Source: Halobacillus litoralis
Lineage (GTDB): Bacteria; Bacillota; Bacilli; Bacillales; Halobacillaceae
Reading direction: 5' to 3'
DNA: 64,000 nt
Assembly: GCF_009856445.1 (NCBI RefSeq)
Contig: NZ_WMFA01000002.1
Span: forward strand, 1-64,000
A program made the position numbers and the translations under genes. Positions 50,369 to 59,894 of the stretch are shown in pieces. Below the pieces are notes generated by a model. The model saw only the letters and a program-made list of their open reading frames with translations, ran no database searches and was not told where the DNA came from. The first letter of the stretch is position 1; each line of letters starts with the position of its first letter.

Positions 50369-52072
50369 ATGAAAAAGACAAATTGGTTATTGCTAGTACT
50401 TGCACTAGTACTTAGCATGTTCCTCGCAGCTTGTTCTGGTGGATCAGACGATACGTCAAATTCCACAGACGATGCTGACTCCGGGGAAACAACAGAAACT
50501 GAAGACACTTCTGGTGAAGAGGGAGAAGCTTCAGGAGAACAAGTACTTAACATTACAGACGCTGCAGAGATCCCAACTATGGATGCATCTCTAGCAACTG
50601 ATGCTGTAGCATTCCAATGGTTAGGTTCTACTACAGACGGTCTTTATCGTCTTGGTGAGAACGCTCAGCCAGAGCCAGGAATTGCTAAAGACCACGAAGT
50701 AAGTGAAGACGGTCTTACATGGACGTTCAACCTTCGTGAAGACGCTGTTTGGTCAAACGGCGATTCTGTCACAGCGAACGATTTCGTTTACGCTTGGCAA
50801 CGTGCTGTAAACCCAGATACAGGTTCTGAGTACGGCCCATACATGATGGGTGGCGTAATCAAGAATGCACAAGCTGTTGTTGACGGTGAAGTTCCTGTCG
50901 AAGAGCTTGGTGTTAAAGCTGATGGCGACTATACACTAGTAGTAGAGCTTGAGAAGCCAGTTCCTTACTTCGAATCTCTAACTACTTTCGGTACATTCCT
51001 ACCGCTAAATCAGGCTTTCGTTGAAGAGCATGGTGAAGACTACGCTCTTGAAGCAGATACACTTCTTTCAAACGGACCATTCAAGATTACTGAATGGAAC
51101 CACGGAGAAGGCTGGACTGTTGAAAAGAACGAAGATTACTGGGATGCAGAAAATGTAAAACTTGATCAAATTAACGTTAAAGTTGTTAAAGAAACATCAA
51201 CAGCTGTAAACCTTTATGACACTGGTGAAATCGACCGTACTGGTCTTTCTGCAGAGTTCGTAGACCAATACCGTACTTCTGATGAGTTCGTGGTTGAAGA
51301 AGAACCTACTTTGTTCTACTTGAAAATGAACCAGGAAAATGAAGTATTGGGTAACGTGAATGCTCGTAAAGCCATTCAAATGGTAATCGACCGTCAATCC
51401 ATGGTTGATGTTATCTTGAACAATGGATCTATTCCATCTGCTGGTCACGTACCACAGAACTTTACGAAGCACCCTGAGACTGAAGAAGATTTCCGTGAGC
51501 TTAACGGTGATCTGATTGAAACGAATGTTGAAAAAGCTCAAGAACTATGGGCTACTGCTAAAGAAGAGCTTGGCATGGACACTGTTGAACTTGGCTACCT
51601 AGGTGGCGATAGTGAAGTGGCTATGAACATGGATGCTTACATCAAGGACCAGCTTGAGCAGCTTGAAGGTTTGACTGTAAAAGTTCAGTCTGTACCATTT
51701 AAAGAGCGTCTTCAGCGTGACGAGAACATGGAGTATGATATCCAGAACTCTGGTTGGGGTCCTGACTACATCGATCCGAACACATTCTTGAACATGTTCG
51801 TCACAGATGGCGGAAACAACAAAACTGGTTATTCTTCTGAAGCGTACGATGGTATGATTGAAAAAGCCAATAATGAGCTTGCTCAAGAACCAGTTGAGCG
51901 TTTCGAAACCTTCCTAGAAGCTGAAAAGATTCTAATCCAAGAAGATGCTGTACTTGCACCACTTTATCAGCGTGCTACAGCTAGACTTTGGAAGCCTTAT
52001 GTTAAGGATGTAATCACTCAGCCAATGGGACCAGATTTCACTTACAAGTATGCTTATATTGAAGGTAAATAA
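50369..52072 (+). CDS. oppA: Oligopeptide ABC transporter substrate-binding lipoprotein OppA
   Basis: 567 residues. Signal peptide with lipobox FLAAC (Cys22), an acidic Ser/Thr/Asp/Glu linker to about residue 52, then a family 5 solute-binding domain (ITDAAEIPTMDASLATDAVAF..., WSNGDSVTANDFVYAWQRAVNP, LLSNGPFKITEWNHGEGW). It captures peptides outside the membrane for OppBCDF. Codon choice looks especially uniform, as in highly expressed genes. Confidence 0.95.
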   Translation: MKKTNWLLLVLALVLSMFLAACSGGSDDTSNSTDDADSGETTETEDTSGEEGEASGEQVLNITDAAEIPTMDASLATDAVAFQWLGSTTDGLYRLGENAQPEPGIAKDHEVSEDGLTWTFNLREDAVWSNGDSVTANDFVYAWQRAVNPDTGSEYGPYMMGGVIKNAQAVVDGEVPVEELGVKADGDYTLVVELEKPVPYFESLTTFGTFLPLNQAFVEEHGEDYALEADTLLSNGPFKITEWNHGEGWTVEKNEDYWDAENVKLDQINVKVVKETSTAVNLYDTGEIDRTGLSAEFVDQYRTSDEFVVEEEPTLFYLKMNQENEVLGNVNARKAIQMVIDRQSMVDVILNNGSIPSAGHVPQNFTKHPETEEDFRELNGDLIETNVEKAQELWATAKEELGMDTVELGYLGGDSEVAMNMDAYIKDQLEQLEGLTVKVQSVPFKERLQRDENMEYDIQNSGWGPDYIDPNTFLNMFVTDGGNNKTGYSSEAYDGMIEKANNELAQEPVERFETFLEAEKILIQEDAVLAPLYQRATARLWKPYVKDVITQPMGPDFTYKYAYIEGK

Positions 52073-52117
52073 TTGAAATAGCAATTTCCAACCACATATA
52101 GGCTTGCTTTACAGGGG

Positions 52118-52159
52118 AAGAGAGTATATGTCCAACGTGTTGGCGTATGCTCTCTTTTT
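52118..52159 (+). terminator. Intercistronic hairpin between oppA and oppB
   Basis: AAGAGAGTATATG and CGTATGCTCTCTT pair (two G-T), with an inner CCAACGTGTTGG palindrome and TTTTTCCC after. A partial terminator here would give more OppA than membrane subunits. Confidence 0.8.
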
Positions 52160-52254
52160 CCCTGCCATCAAATTATTCAGATTATAGAAAAATTTCTGTC
52201 AATTACAACAACAAGAAGAGAAAGTTTGTAGGTACAACATTCGGAGGTGTTGAA

Positions 52255-53181
52255 ATGGCTCGTTATATTACCCAGCGTTTAATTTATATGGTTATAACGA
52301 TGTTTTTAATTGCTACCTTAACGTTCTTTCTGATGAAGTTTTTACCAGGTACTCCCCTAAGTGCTGCAGATAAATTATCAGATGAACAGCAAGCGGTAGT
52401 TTTAGAAAAGTACGGATTGAATGATCCAGTTCCAGTGCAGTATTTTAACTATATGGTCAACTTAGCTCAAGGTGATTTAGGTATTTCTTTCCAGTTCGAT
52501 AACCGAGAAGTAACAAACATCATCATGGAGCGTATTGGTCCTTCTATGCAGCTTGGTTTCCAAGCTATGTTCATAGGTACAATCATAGGAATGTTATTAG
52601 GGTTAGTGTCCGCCATTTACCATAATGGTATTATGGACTATACATCGACGTTCCTTGCCGTTTTAGGTCAGTCGGTTCCATCCTTTGTATTTGCTGGTTT
52701 GCTGCAATTCTATATCGGCGTTAAGTTCGGCTGGTTGCCAGTTGCCCTGTGGGAAGGCTGGGAATATACCATACTACCAACCGTATCGTTGGCCATCTTC
52801 CCAATTGCAATTGCTGCCCGTTTTATGAGAACAGAAATGCTTGAGGTAATGGGATCTGATTATATTGTGACAGCCCGTGCCAAAGGTGTGAACAAGGTCG
52901 GTGTAGTATTTAAACACGGTTTGAGAAACGCTTTAATTCCACTGATTACAGTGTTGGGACCGCTAGCTATATCGTTGATGACGGGTACACTTGTAATTGA
53001 AAATATTTTTGCCGTACCTGGAATTGGTGAGCAGTTCGTTAAGGCGATCAATATGAATGATTACCCAATCATTATGGGAACAACCCTTTTACTTGCTTTC
53101 CTATTCATATTCATCATCCTGGTCATCGACTTGCTTTATGGAGTCATTGACCCTAGAATTCGACTGGCGGAAGGAGAGTAA
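52255..53181 (+). CDS. oppB: Oligopeptide ABC transporter permease OppB
   Basis: 308 residues, six membrane segments. It begins MARYITQRLIYMVITMFL; the ABC permease EAA loop is in ARAKGVNKVGVVFKHGLRNALIPL (near 205-230). CGGAGGTG precedes ATG 52255; the 36-residue upstream extension of the frame covers the hairpin and is not real. Confidence 0.94.
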   Translation: MARYITQRLIYMVITMFLIATLTFFLMKFLPGTPLSAADKLSDEQQAVVLEKYGLNDPVPVQYFNYMVNLAQGDLGISFQFDNREVTNIIMERIGPSMQLGFQAMFIGTIIGMLLGLVSAIYHNGIMDYTSTFLAVLGQSVPSFVFAGLLQFYIGVKFGWLPVALWEGWEYTILPTVSLAIFPIAIAARFMRTEMLEVMGSDYIVTARAKGVNKVGVVFKHGLRNALIPLITVLGPLAISLMTGTLVIENIFAVPGIGEQFVKAINMNDYPIIMGTTLLLAFLFIFIILVIDLLYGVIDPRIRLAEGE

Positions 53182-53187
53182 TCGACT

Positions 53188-54318
53188 ATGGATAACCACA
53201 AACCCTCGAAAGACTTATTTGTGCCCGTAGAAACGAAAGAGACAGAAATAGAGAAGATTTCGCGGCCGAGCCTTTCTTTCTGGCAGGATTCCTTCATCCG
53301 TCTACGTAAGAACGCAGGGGCGATGATTGGACTTGCTATTTTGATTATTTTAGGTTTAATGGCTGCTTTTGGTCCATATATGAATGATTATGGACAATAT
53401 GAACAGGACCTTTCTCGTGCAAAAATGCCACCTAAGGTTGAAGGCCTAGGTTGGCTTGGAATGGATGGTACACTTTCTGATGTACAGTCCGCCGACACAT
53501 TAGAAGATGCAGAACAGAAAGCTTTAATGCGTTTCAACAATCAGGAAGATTTTATCAAGACGGAAGTATTAAATGATGGCTCCAATGGTGAGCCGGCAGA
53601 AGTTAGAGCCACTTATGATGTCTATGGTGCGAAAGATATGGACGAGAACTTCTGGTTTGGTACAGACGGTCTTGGACGTGACCAATGGACACGTACATGG
53701 ATGGGAACGCGTGTATCTCTGTATATCGCTTTCTTAGCTGCAGCAATTGATATGGTTATTGGTGTAGCATATGGCGGGATTTCTGCCTATTATGGTGGCC
53801 GTGTGGATAACTACATGCAGCGTTTCATTGAAATTCTTGTCGGTATTCCGAACCTTGTTCTCGTAATCTTGATGATTCTGATTCTTGAACCGGGGATCTT
53901 ATCCATTACCATTGCCCTCGCAATAGCCGGTTGGATAGGGATGGCCAGGATTGTCCGAGGTCAAATTTTAAAACTGAAAAACCAGGAATTCGTACTGGCG
54001 TCCCGTACTTTAGGTGCGAAGGATAGCCGTATCCTGCAAAGACATTTGATTCCGAACACATTAGGATTGATTATCATCAATACGATGTTCTCAATTCCTG
54101 CAGCGATATTCTTTGAAGCGTTCTTAAGCTTTATCGGACTTGGTCTTCCAACACCGATGGCTTCTCTAGGAACATTGATCAATGCCGGATTCCAATCCTT
54201 GCAAATTTATCCGCACATTCTTTTGTTCCCGGCAATTATAATTTCCCTTATCATGATTGCCTTTAACGTCTTAGCTGATGGTCTTCGTGATGCATTTGAT
54301 CCGAAGATGCGCGAATAG
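53188..54318 (+). CDS. oppC: Oligopeptide ABC transporter permease OppC
   Basis: 376 residues, longer than the roughly 300 usual. After the first membrane segment (about 45-65) there is a long outward loop to about residue 165, rich in Asp/Glu. It contains LGWLGMDGTLSD and later FWFGTDGLGRDQWTRTW, the second being the normal conserved motif. Five more membrane segments follow, with the EAA loop in ASRTLGAKDSRILQRHLIPN. Six bases separate it from oppB. Confidence 0.93.
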   Translation: MDNHKPSKDLFVPVETKETEIEKISRPSLSFWQDSFIRLRKNAGAMIGLAILIILGLMAAFGPYMNDYGQYEQDLSRAKMPPKVEGLGWLGMDGTLSDVQSADTLEDAEQKALMRFNNQEDFIKTEVLNDGSNGEPAEVRATYDVYGAKDMDENFWFGTDGLGRDQWTRTWMGTRVSLYIAFLAAAIDMVIGVAYGGISAYYGGRVDNYMQRFIEILVGIPNLVLVILMILILEPGILSITIALAIAGWIGMARIVRGQILKLKNQEFVLASRTLGAKDSRILQRHLIPNTLGLIIINTMFSIPAAIFFEAFLSFIGLGLPTPMASLGTLINAGFQSLQIYPHILLFPAIIISLIMIAFNVLADGLRDAFDPKMRE

Positions 54319-54334
54319 GAGGTAGGTGTACAAT

Positions 54335-55393
54335 ATGGAAAAACTACTAGATGTTAAAAACCTGCACGTCTCCTTTGACACCTACAGTGGTGAAGTCAAA
54401 GCAGTACGTGGCGTTAATTTTGATGTTAAAAAAGGTGAAACCTTAGCGATTGTAGGAGAGTCTGGTTCGGGTAAATCTGTTACAACCAAAGCTCTTATGC
54501 ACTTGATTCCAAAGCCGCCAGGTCGTATCAAAGAAGGAGAAATCATCTTTGAAGGCCGTGACCTTGCAAAAATGACCGAGAAACAAATGCAAAAAATTCG
54601 TGGTAAAGAGATGTCGATGATCTTCCAGGATCCAATGACTTCTCTTAACCCGACGATGAAAGTCGGGAATCAGATCATGGAAGGTCTGATTAAACACCAG
54701 AAAATGAATAAGTCCCATGCACGTAAGCGTGTCTTGGAGTTACTTGAACTTGTTGGTATTCCGGATGCTGAAAATCGTATGAAACAATACCCGCACCAAT
54801 TCTCGGGCGGGATGAGACAACGTGTGGTTGTTGCCATTGCATTGGCATGTAACCCAAAGCTTTTAATTGCTGATGAACCGACCACTGCCTTGGATGTAAC
54901 GATTCAAGCTCAAATCCTGGAGTTGATGAAGGATATTCAAAAGAAAACAGATTCAGCAACCATCTTCATTACTCATGACCTTGGAGTTGTAGCCAACGTA
55001 GCCGACCGAGTGGCGGTTATGTATGCAGGTAAAATTGTTGAAATTGGTACAGTTGATGATATTTTCTACAATCCTCAACACCCATACACTTGGGGTTTGT
55101 TAGGGTCTATGCCTTCTCTTGATAGTGAAGATGAAGAGTTATTTGCTATCCCTGGTACACCACCAGATTTGTTGGATCCACCAAAAGGGGATGCTTTTGC
55201 TGCACGTAATAAATATGCGATGAAGATCGACTTTGAACAGGAACCACCAATGTTTAAGGTCAGCGATTCGCATTATGCAGCTACATGGCTACTTCATGAG
55301 CATGCACCCAAGGTTGAACCACCAGTAGCGGTGAAAAAGCGTATGGAAGGTATGGCGAATTCATCCAGCAGTTCGGAAGGTGAACGAGTATGA
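54335..55393 (+). CDS. oppD: Oligopeptide ABC transporter ATPase OppD
   Basis: 352 residues. Walker A GESGSGKS (near 40), Q-loop MIFQDPMTSLNP, signature FSGGMRQRV, Walker B LLIADEPTTALD and H-loop ITHDLGVV. The C-terminal oligopeptide/dipeptide extension follows. Start at ATG 54335; a GTG at 54326 is possible. Stop overlaps oppF by four bases. Confidence 0.95.
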   Translation: MEKLLDVKNLHVSFDTYSGEVKAVRGVNFDVKKGETLAIVGESGSGKSVTTKALMHLIPKPPGRIKEGEIIFEGRDLAKMTEKQMQKIRGKEMSMIFQDPMTSLNPTMKVGNQIMEGLIKHQKMNKSHARKRVLELLELVGIPDAENRMKQYPHQFSGGMRQRVVVAIALACNPKLLIADEPTTALDVTIQAQILELMKDIQKKTDSATIFITHDLGVVANVADRVAVMYAGKIVEIGTVDDIFYNPQHPYTWGLLGSMPSLDSEDEELFAIPGTPPDLLDPPKGDAFAARNKYAMKIDFEQEPPMFKVSDSHYAATWLLHEHAPKVEPPVAVKKRMEGMANSSSSSEGERV

Positions 55394-56328
55394 GTCAAGA
55401 AAAACTAGTCGAAATTAAAAATTTAAAACAACATTTCAAAACAGGCCGTCATAGTGTAGTAAAAGCCGTTGACGGATTGAATTTCAGCATCTACAAAGGA
55501 GAAACATTCGGTTTGGTTGGCGAATCTGGTTGTGGTAAGTCGACAACTGGACGAACAATCATCCGCTTGTACGATGCGACAGATGGAGAAGTCATTTTCG
55601 ACGGTGAAAACGTACACGGGAAAAAATCTCGTGAAGATTTGAAAAAATTCAACCGTGAAATGCAAATGATTTTTCAGGATCCTTATGCATCCTTGAACCC
55701 ACGTATGAAGGTTGAAGATATTATTGCAGAAGGAATGGACATCCATGGGCTGGCAAAAGATGTGAAAGCTCGTAAAGCAAGAGTCCAGGAGTTGTTGGAA
55801 ACGGTAGGGTTAAATAAAGAGCACGCCAACCGTTATCCGCACGAGTTCAGTGGTGGGCAGCGACAACGTATCGGTATTGCACGTGCCCTTGCGGTAGATC
55901 CAAGCTTTATCATCGCTGATGAGCCGATTTCCGCCCTGGATGTTTCTATCCAGGCGCAAGTAGTTAACCTTTTGAAAAAGCTTCAAGAAGAAAAAGGTTT
56001 AACCTATTTGTTCATCGCCCACGATTTATCGATGGTCAAATATATCAGTGATCGGATTGGCGTTATGTACTTTGGTAAAATGGTTGAGCTTGCGGATGCA
56101 GATGAATTGTACAAGCACCCAATTCATCCTTATACCCAGTCTCTACTATCTGCCATTCCATTACCAGATCCGGACTATGAACGTTCTCGTGAGCGTTTCA
56201 CTTATGATCCTACGAAACATGATACGAGTGAAGAACCCGAGTTCCGTGAAGTACGTCCTGGTCACTATGTTCTTTGTACTACTAAAGAATTCGAGCAGTA
56301 CCAACGTGAGCATGGAACAGGAGAATAA
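55390..56328 (+). CDS. oppF: Oligopeptide ABC transporter ATPase OppF
   Basis: 312 residues. Walker A GESGCGKS, signature FSGGQRQRI, Walker B FIIADEPISALD, H-loop IAHDLSMV; LSAIPLPDPDYERSR is the usual OppF tail. Forms a heterodimer with OppD on the membrane subunits. A terminator follows. Confidence 0.95.
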   Translation: MSQEKLVEIKNLKQHFKTGRHSVVKAVDGLNFSIYKGETFGLVGESGCGKSTTGRTIIRLYDATDGEVIFDGENVHGKKSREDLKKFNREMQMIFQDPYASLNPRMKVEDIIAEGMDIHGLAKDVKARKARVQELLETVGLNKEHANRYPHEFSGGQRQRIGIARALAVDPSFIIADEPISALDVSIQAQVVNLLKKLQEEKGLTYLFIAHDLSMVKYISDRIGVMYFGKMVELADADELYKHPIHPYTQSLLSAIPLPDPDYERSRERFTYDPTKHDTSEEPEFREVRPGHYVLCTTKEFEQYQREHGTGE

Positions 56329-56336
56329 TAGGTATT

Positions 56337-56367
56337 AAGGCTCTGTCCAAGTGACAGAGCCTTTTTT
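56337..56367 (+). terminator. Terminator of the opp operon
   Basis: AAGGCTCTGTC / GACAGAGCCTT around CAAGT, then TTTTTT. Confidence 0.9.
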
Positions 56368-56487
56368 CTATGTTTAGGGAAATAGTCTTGATATAGGGAA
56401 AAATTATGAAAAAATGCCAAGGAGCTCTGTTATATTTGGTCTTCCTCTTTTATAATAAAGATTAGAAGAAATTAGGATAGGAGTAGG

Positions 56488-57714
56488 ATGCACATGGGGA
56501 AAAGACAACTATGGATGATCATCTTCACAGGGATTCTCTTTTTCGGAATGATGGGGTCATTACATAACGTAAATGCGGAAGATGGAGAAGGATCAAAAGA
56601 AGTCGCGATGCTTACGAAAAAACAATTGGGTTTGAAGGAATTGACCGTTCCAAGTCCAGCAGCAAGGTTTACATATAACTCAGGACTGTCTTTCGAATAC
56701 CCAGATGCCGTCAGAGGTATTTTTGTAACGGGACCTTCGGCCGGTGGAGCGAAGATGGCGGAGCTTACGAAGCTTGTTGAAGATACAGAACTGAACGCCA
56801 TGGTTATAGATATTAAAGAGGATAACGGAAACATTACATTTGAGCCTGAAGAGGGTTCCCCTTATGCGGATGTTGCCGAGGGTTTTATTGACGATCCTAG
56901 AGCCATGTTAGAAGAACTCGAGGAAAAAGGAATCTATCCAATTGCTCGTGTTGTAGTATTTAAGGATAGCTTACTTGCTGAAAAACGACCGGATTTATCT
57001 TTTACACAAAACGGTCAAGTTTGGAAGAATGGTAAAGGTGAATCCTTCGTCAATCCATTCATGGAGGAAGTCTGGGAATACAATGTAGAACTTGCTAAAA
57101 TAGCAGCAGAGATGGGTTTTGAAGAAATTCAGTACGACTATGTCCGCTTCCCAGAAGGATTTGGAAGCCGTGACGATGTACTCGAGTATGGCCAAGGGAA
57201 GTACGGAGATATGGATATGGACAATGTCCAAAAACGTGTACAGGCTGTTACAGACTTTGTCGAATATGCCAGTAAAGAATTGGAGTACTATGGCGTGGAT
57301 GTCTCCGTAGATATTTTTGGTTATGCAGCAACCATCACAGAAGCACCGAACATCGGACAGAACTTCTCTAAAATCTCATCAAATGTTGATGTTATATCTT
57401 CTATGATTTATCCAAGTCACTGGGGGCCGTATTTTGGAATCTCTAAACCGGATACTGAACCTTACCGTCTAATAAGCGAATATGCTAAAGTAGAGAACGA
57501 GGTATTGGCTGCGCTGGAAAACTCGCCAACGTCCCGTCCATGGCTGCAGGATTTTGAAGCACCATGGCTTTACTCCGGGCCGACGAAGCAATATGGAAAA
57601 GCAGAAGTCGAAGCTCAAATTCGTGCTCTGAATGAAAACGGAATTAACGAATTCCTTCTATGGAATGCTGGAAATAACTATACGAAAAACGTAGACTATA
57701 CACCCTTAGATTAG
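56488..57714 (+). CDS. Secreted DUF4015 putative glycoside hydrolase
   Basis: 408 residues: signal peptide (cleavage near NVNA/EDG), a short linker, then DUF4015: VRGIFVTGPSAGGAKMAEL, LNAMVIDIKEDNGNITF, YPIARVVVFKDSLLA, MGFEEIQYDYVRFPEG, VSVDIFGYAA and SSMIYPSHWGPYFG. This TIM-barrel family is related to GH13-like enzymes; substrate unknown, presumably a cell-wall or exopolymer. ATG 56494 is an alternative start (AGGAG spacing 4 or 10). It separates opp from yjbC, unlike B. subtilis. Confidence 0.88.
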   Translation: MHMGKRQLWMIIFTGILFFGMMGSLHNVNAEDGEGSKEVAMLTKKQLGLKELTVPSPAARFTYNSGLSFEYPDAVRGIFVTGPSAGGAKMAELTKLVEDTELNAMVIDIKEDNGNITFEPEEGSPYADVAEGFIDDPRAMLEELEEKGIYPIARVVVFKDSLLAEKRPDLSFTQNGQVWKNGKGESFVNPFMEEVWEYNVELAKIAAEMGFEEIQYDYVRFPEGFGSRDDVLEYGQGKYGDMDMDNVQKRVQAVTDFVEYASKELEYYGVDVSVDIFGYAATITEAPNIGQNFSKISSNVDVISSMIYPSHWGPYFGISKPDTEPYRLISEYAKVENEVLAALENSPTSRPWLQDFEAPWLYSGPTKQYGKAEVEAQIRALNENGINEFLLWNAGNNYTKNVDYTPLD

Positions 57715-57721
57715 TAAAAGG

Positions 57722-57754
57722 AGGTGTGGGATCATAAAGATCCCACACCTTTTT
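57722..57754 (+). terminator. Terminator of the DUF4015 gene
   Basis: AGGTGTGGGATC / GATCCCACACCT around ATAAA, then TTTTTCC. Confidence 0.9.
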
Positions 57755-57769
57755 CCTTTTTAGAGATAA

Positions 57770-58330
57770 TGGCAGGATTGTGGAAGACTCAGTTTCGAGA
57801 CTTTTGTGAGAGTTTAGGGCTCCGGGAAAAGGTTCGGAGGTTCGCTTTCCATGGGGCGGGCGGTGTCTCACCTGTCCCACACGTCCCATAGGAGTCTCAC
57901 CGTTTCCCTCCGCCCTTTACCATGGAATAGGTTCTCGAAACCAACACTAAAAGGCAGTTCTTATGATTTTGATAGGCGAATTATAGAACCTCTGCACTTA
58001 TAAATAAGGTTCTAATCCTTCCCGCTTAGGCAGGCAAAAAGGGCTTTGTATCAAGCGATTACGCATTCTAAACGTCCATTGGACAGAGTACATATTATCC
58101 ATTTCCTATAAACATATAAGTTAATTTTCTAAGTAGTGTTTTCGAGAATCTCCCTTGGCAAAGGGGCGGAGGGGAATGGCGAGACTCCTGCGGGAAAAAA
58201 GTGCTTGGTGAGACCCCACAGGACGCAGTCCGAGGAGGCTCACCGCGCTCCCGCGGAAAGCGAGCTATTCCCCGCAGCCCCCTTCCACCCACCAGAAGTC
58301 TCGAAACTGAGTCTTCAACTAAAGGGAGCT
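57770..58330. repeat. Dispersed modular repeat, copy R7 (complete long form)
   Basis: Order: B end TGGCAGGATTGTGGAAGACT, B module (TTTAGGGCTCCGGGAAAAGG ... CCCTCCGCCC), inner boundary GGTTCTCGAAACC near 57930, AT-rich core 57950-58125, inner boundary TTTTCGAGAATC near 58140, A module (GGTGAGACCCC, GAGGAGGCTCACCGCG), A end GTCTCGAAACTGAGTCTTC and AAAGGGAGCTTA. It is the reverse complement of R1 along nearly its whole length. From 58331 to 58539 nothing is seen. Confidence 0.85.
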
Positions 58331-58539
58331 TACCTGTAATTTCTAAAGGGTGGACGGTGGAAGGACGTTTTTTCGAGGACATTTTAGGAAATGGATAAAT
58401 AAAGCATACATTAAAGGAATCTTCCACATTCTATACACAGCTGACATTACAAATGCAAAAGAAGTGTTTAGAATAGCATTTAACAACTGAATGATTATTC
58501 GGTATAATAGAAGATGACTAATGATAAGGGAGTAGATCA

Positions 58540-59127
58540 ATGAATTGGTATGAGAAGTTGAACGAGTATTTCCCAGTAGAGGAAATGAAATCGAAAGAAC
58601 ACATGGAAGCATTATTAAAAGAAAAAAGTAATGTGTACTACAAAGATGAAGGAGAAAACCACGTCCTTATGTACGCGGAATTCGATTCTTTTCTTTTTAT
58701 CGACTATGTATACGTTTCCACTGCTTCGCGTGGTCAAGGACTTGGTCATAAACTCATCGAAAAAATGAAGGCGAAAGGGAAGCCGATCATCCTTGAAGTT
58801 GAACCTGTCGACTATGAGGACTCGGATACTGAAGCAAGACTCCGCTTTTATCAACGTGAAGGATTTAAGCACGCAAAATCCATCGGTTATACAAGGCGTT
58901 CTGTTGTTACAAACGAACTCAATCAGATGGAAATCCTTTACTGGTCTCCAGAAGATGCATCTGAAGAACAGATCTATGAGCAAATGAAAGAGATGTATAC
59001 AGAAATCCACACGTATAAGGACAAAGAATTTTATGGAAAGTCCTATCAGCATGTTGATGAAGTTCTAACTCACGATGAAGATCGTGATACAAAGAACATT
59101 TTAGAACTGGATAAAACCAAAAACTGA
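58540..59127 (+). CDS. yjbC: GNAT family N-acetyltransferase (YjbC-like)
   Basis: 195 residues. The acetyl-CoA loop is STASRGQGLGHKLIEKMK near 65-85, then an LEVEP strand and RFYQREGFKHAKSIGY. A charged C-terminal extension follows. It directly precedes spx, as in B. subtilis where yjbC and spx are co-transcribed, though a terminator lies between here. Substrate unknown. Confidence 0.9.
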   Translation: MNWYEKLNEYFPVEEMKSKEHMEALLKEKSNVYYKDEGENHVLMYAEFDSFLFIDYVYVSTASRGQGLGHKLIEKMKAKGKPIILEVEPVDYEDSDTEARLRFYQREGFKHAKSIGYTRRSVVTNELNQMEILYWSPEDASEEQIYEQMKEMYTEIHTYKDKEFYGKSYQHVDEVLTHDEDRDTKNILELDKTKN

Positions 59128-59133
59128 TCACAC

Positions 59134-59163
59134 ATACCCACCTTTCATTATGGTGGGTATTTT
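59134..59163 (+). terminator. Terminator of yjbC
   Basis: ATACCCACC / GGTGGGTAT with a nine-base loop and TTTC; moderate strength. Confidence 0.75.
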
Positions 59164-59413
59164 CAATGGAAGGCGAGTAGTTGAAAATAAAGTGTTTTTA
59201 TATTTTCTATAAAAAAGGTGTTTATCACTACATAAAACGTGGTATAAGTACATGGAAACGATTTATAATTGCTTTCTGTAACATATGTTCGTGTTTTTAT
59301 AGATAAAACTTGACAGGTGTGTTATAGTAGAATCATGGTTAGATTATATTGATTACAAATAAAAATAAGCAATTAAAGTTCTACCATAAAATATTGAGGA
59401 GTGAAGTTTCTGT

Positions 59414-59809
59414 ATGGTTACACTTTATACCTCACCAAGTTGTACATCATGTCGAAAAGCTAAAGCATGGCTGGAAGAGCACGATATTCCTTATACTGAG
59501 CGAAATATCTTTTCTGAGCCGTTAACGTTGGATGAGATTAAGGAAATTCTCCGTATGACGGAGGATGGGACGGAAGAAATCATCTCTACACGCTCAAAAG
59601 TATTCCAAAAACTGAAGGTGGATTTCGATCAGCTGCCTATGCAGGATCTCTTTGACTTGATACAGGATAACCCTGGTTTGTTACGCCGCCCGATTATTCT
59701 GGATGACAAACGTCTGCAGGTAGGTTATAACGAAGATGAAATTCGACGTTTCTTACCTAGAAGTGTTCGCACATTCCAATTGAAAGAAGCACAACGCTTA
59801 GTCAATTAA
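59414..59809 (+). CDS. spx: Transcriptional regulator Spx
   Basis: 131 residues. The redox switch is Cys10-x-x-Cys13 ([10 protein letters not shown]); the [11 protein letters not shown] and [26 protein letters not shown] segments contact RNA polymerase alpha in B. subtilis. Spx controls the thiol stress response and is degraded by ClpXP with YjbH. The 250-base upstream gap holds a TTGACA at 59309 but no well-spaced -10. Confidence 0.95.
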   Translation: MVTLYTSPSCTSCRKAKAWLEEHDIPYTERNIFSEPLTLDEIKEILRMTEDGTEEIISTRSKVFQKLKVDFDQLPMQDLFDLIQDNPGLLRRPIILDDKRLQVGYNEDEIRRFLPRSVRTFQLKEAQRLVN

Positions 59810-59814
59810 TAAAT

Positions 59815-59855
59815 AAAAAAGCTGTGATGGTAATCTTACCATTACAGCTTTTTTT
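59815..59855. terminator. Bidirectional terminator between spx and yjbE
   Basis: AAAAAAGCTGTGATGGTAA / TTACCATTACAGCTTTTTT, 2-base loop TC. Confidence 0.9.
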
Positions 59856-59894
59856 ATTCCCTTATGCTTACTAAGAAAATGGGTGTTTTTTTCG

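Noticed and set aside
56488-57714. DUF4015 protein as a second inactive glycosidase
   Set aside because: The family signatures are all intact and I do not know its catalytic residues well enough to claim loss.
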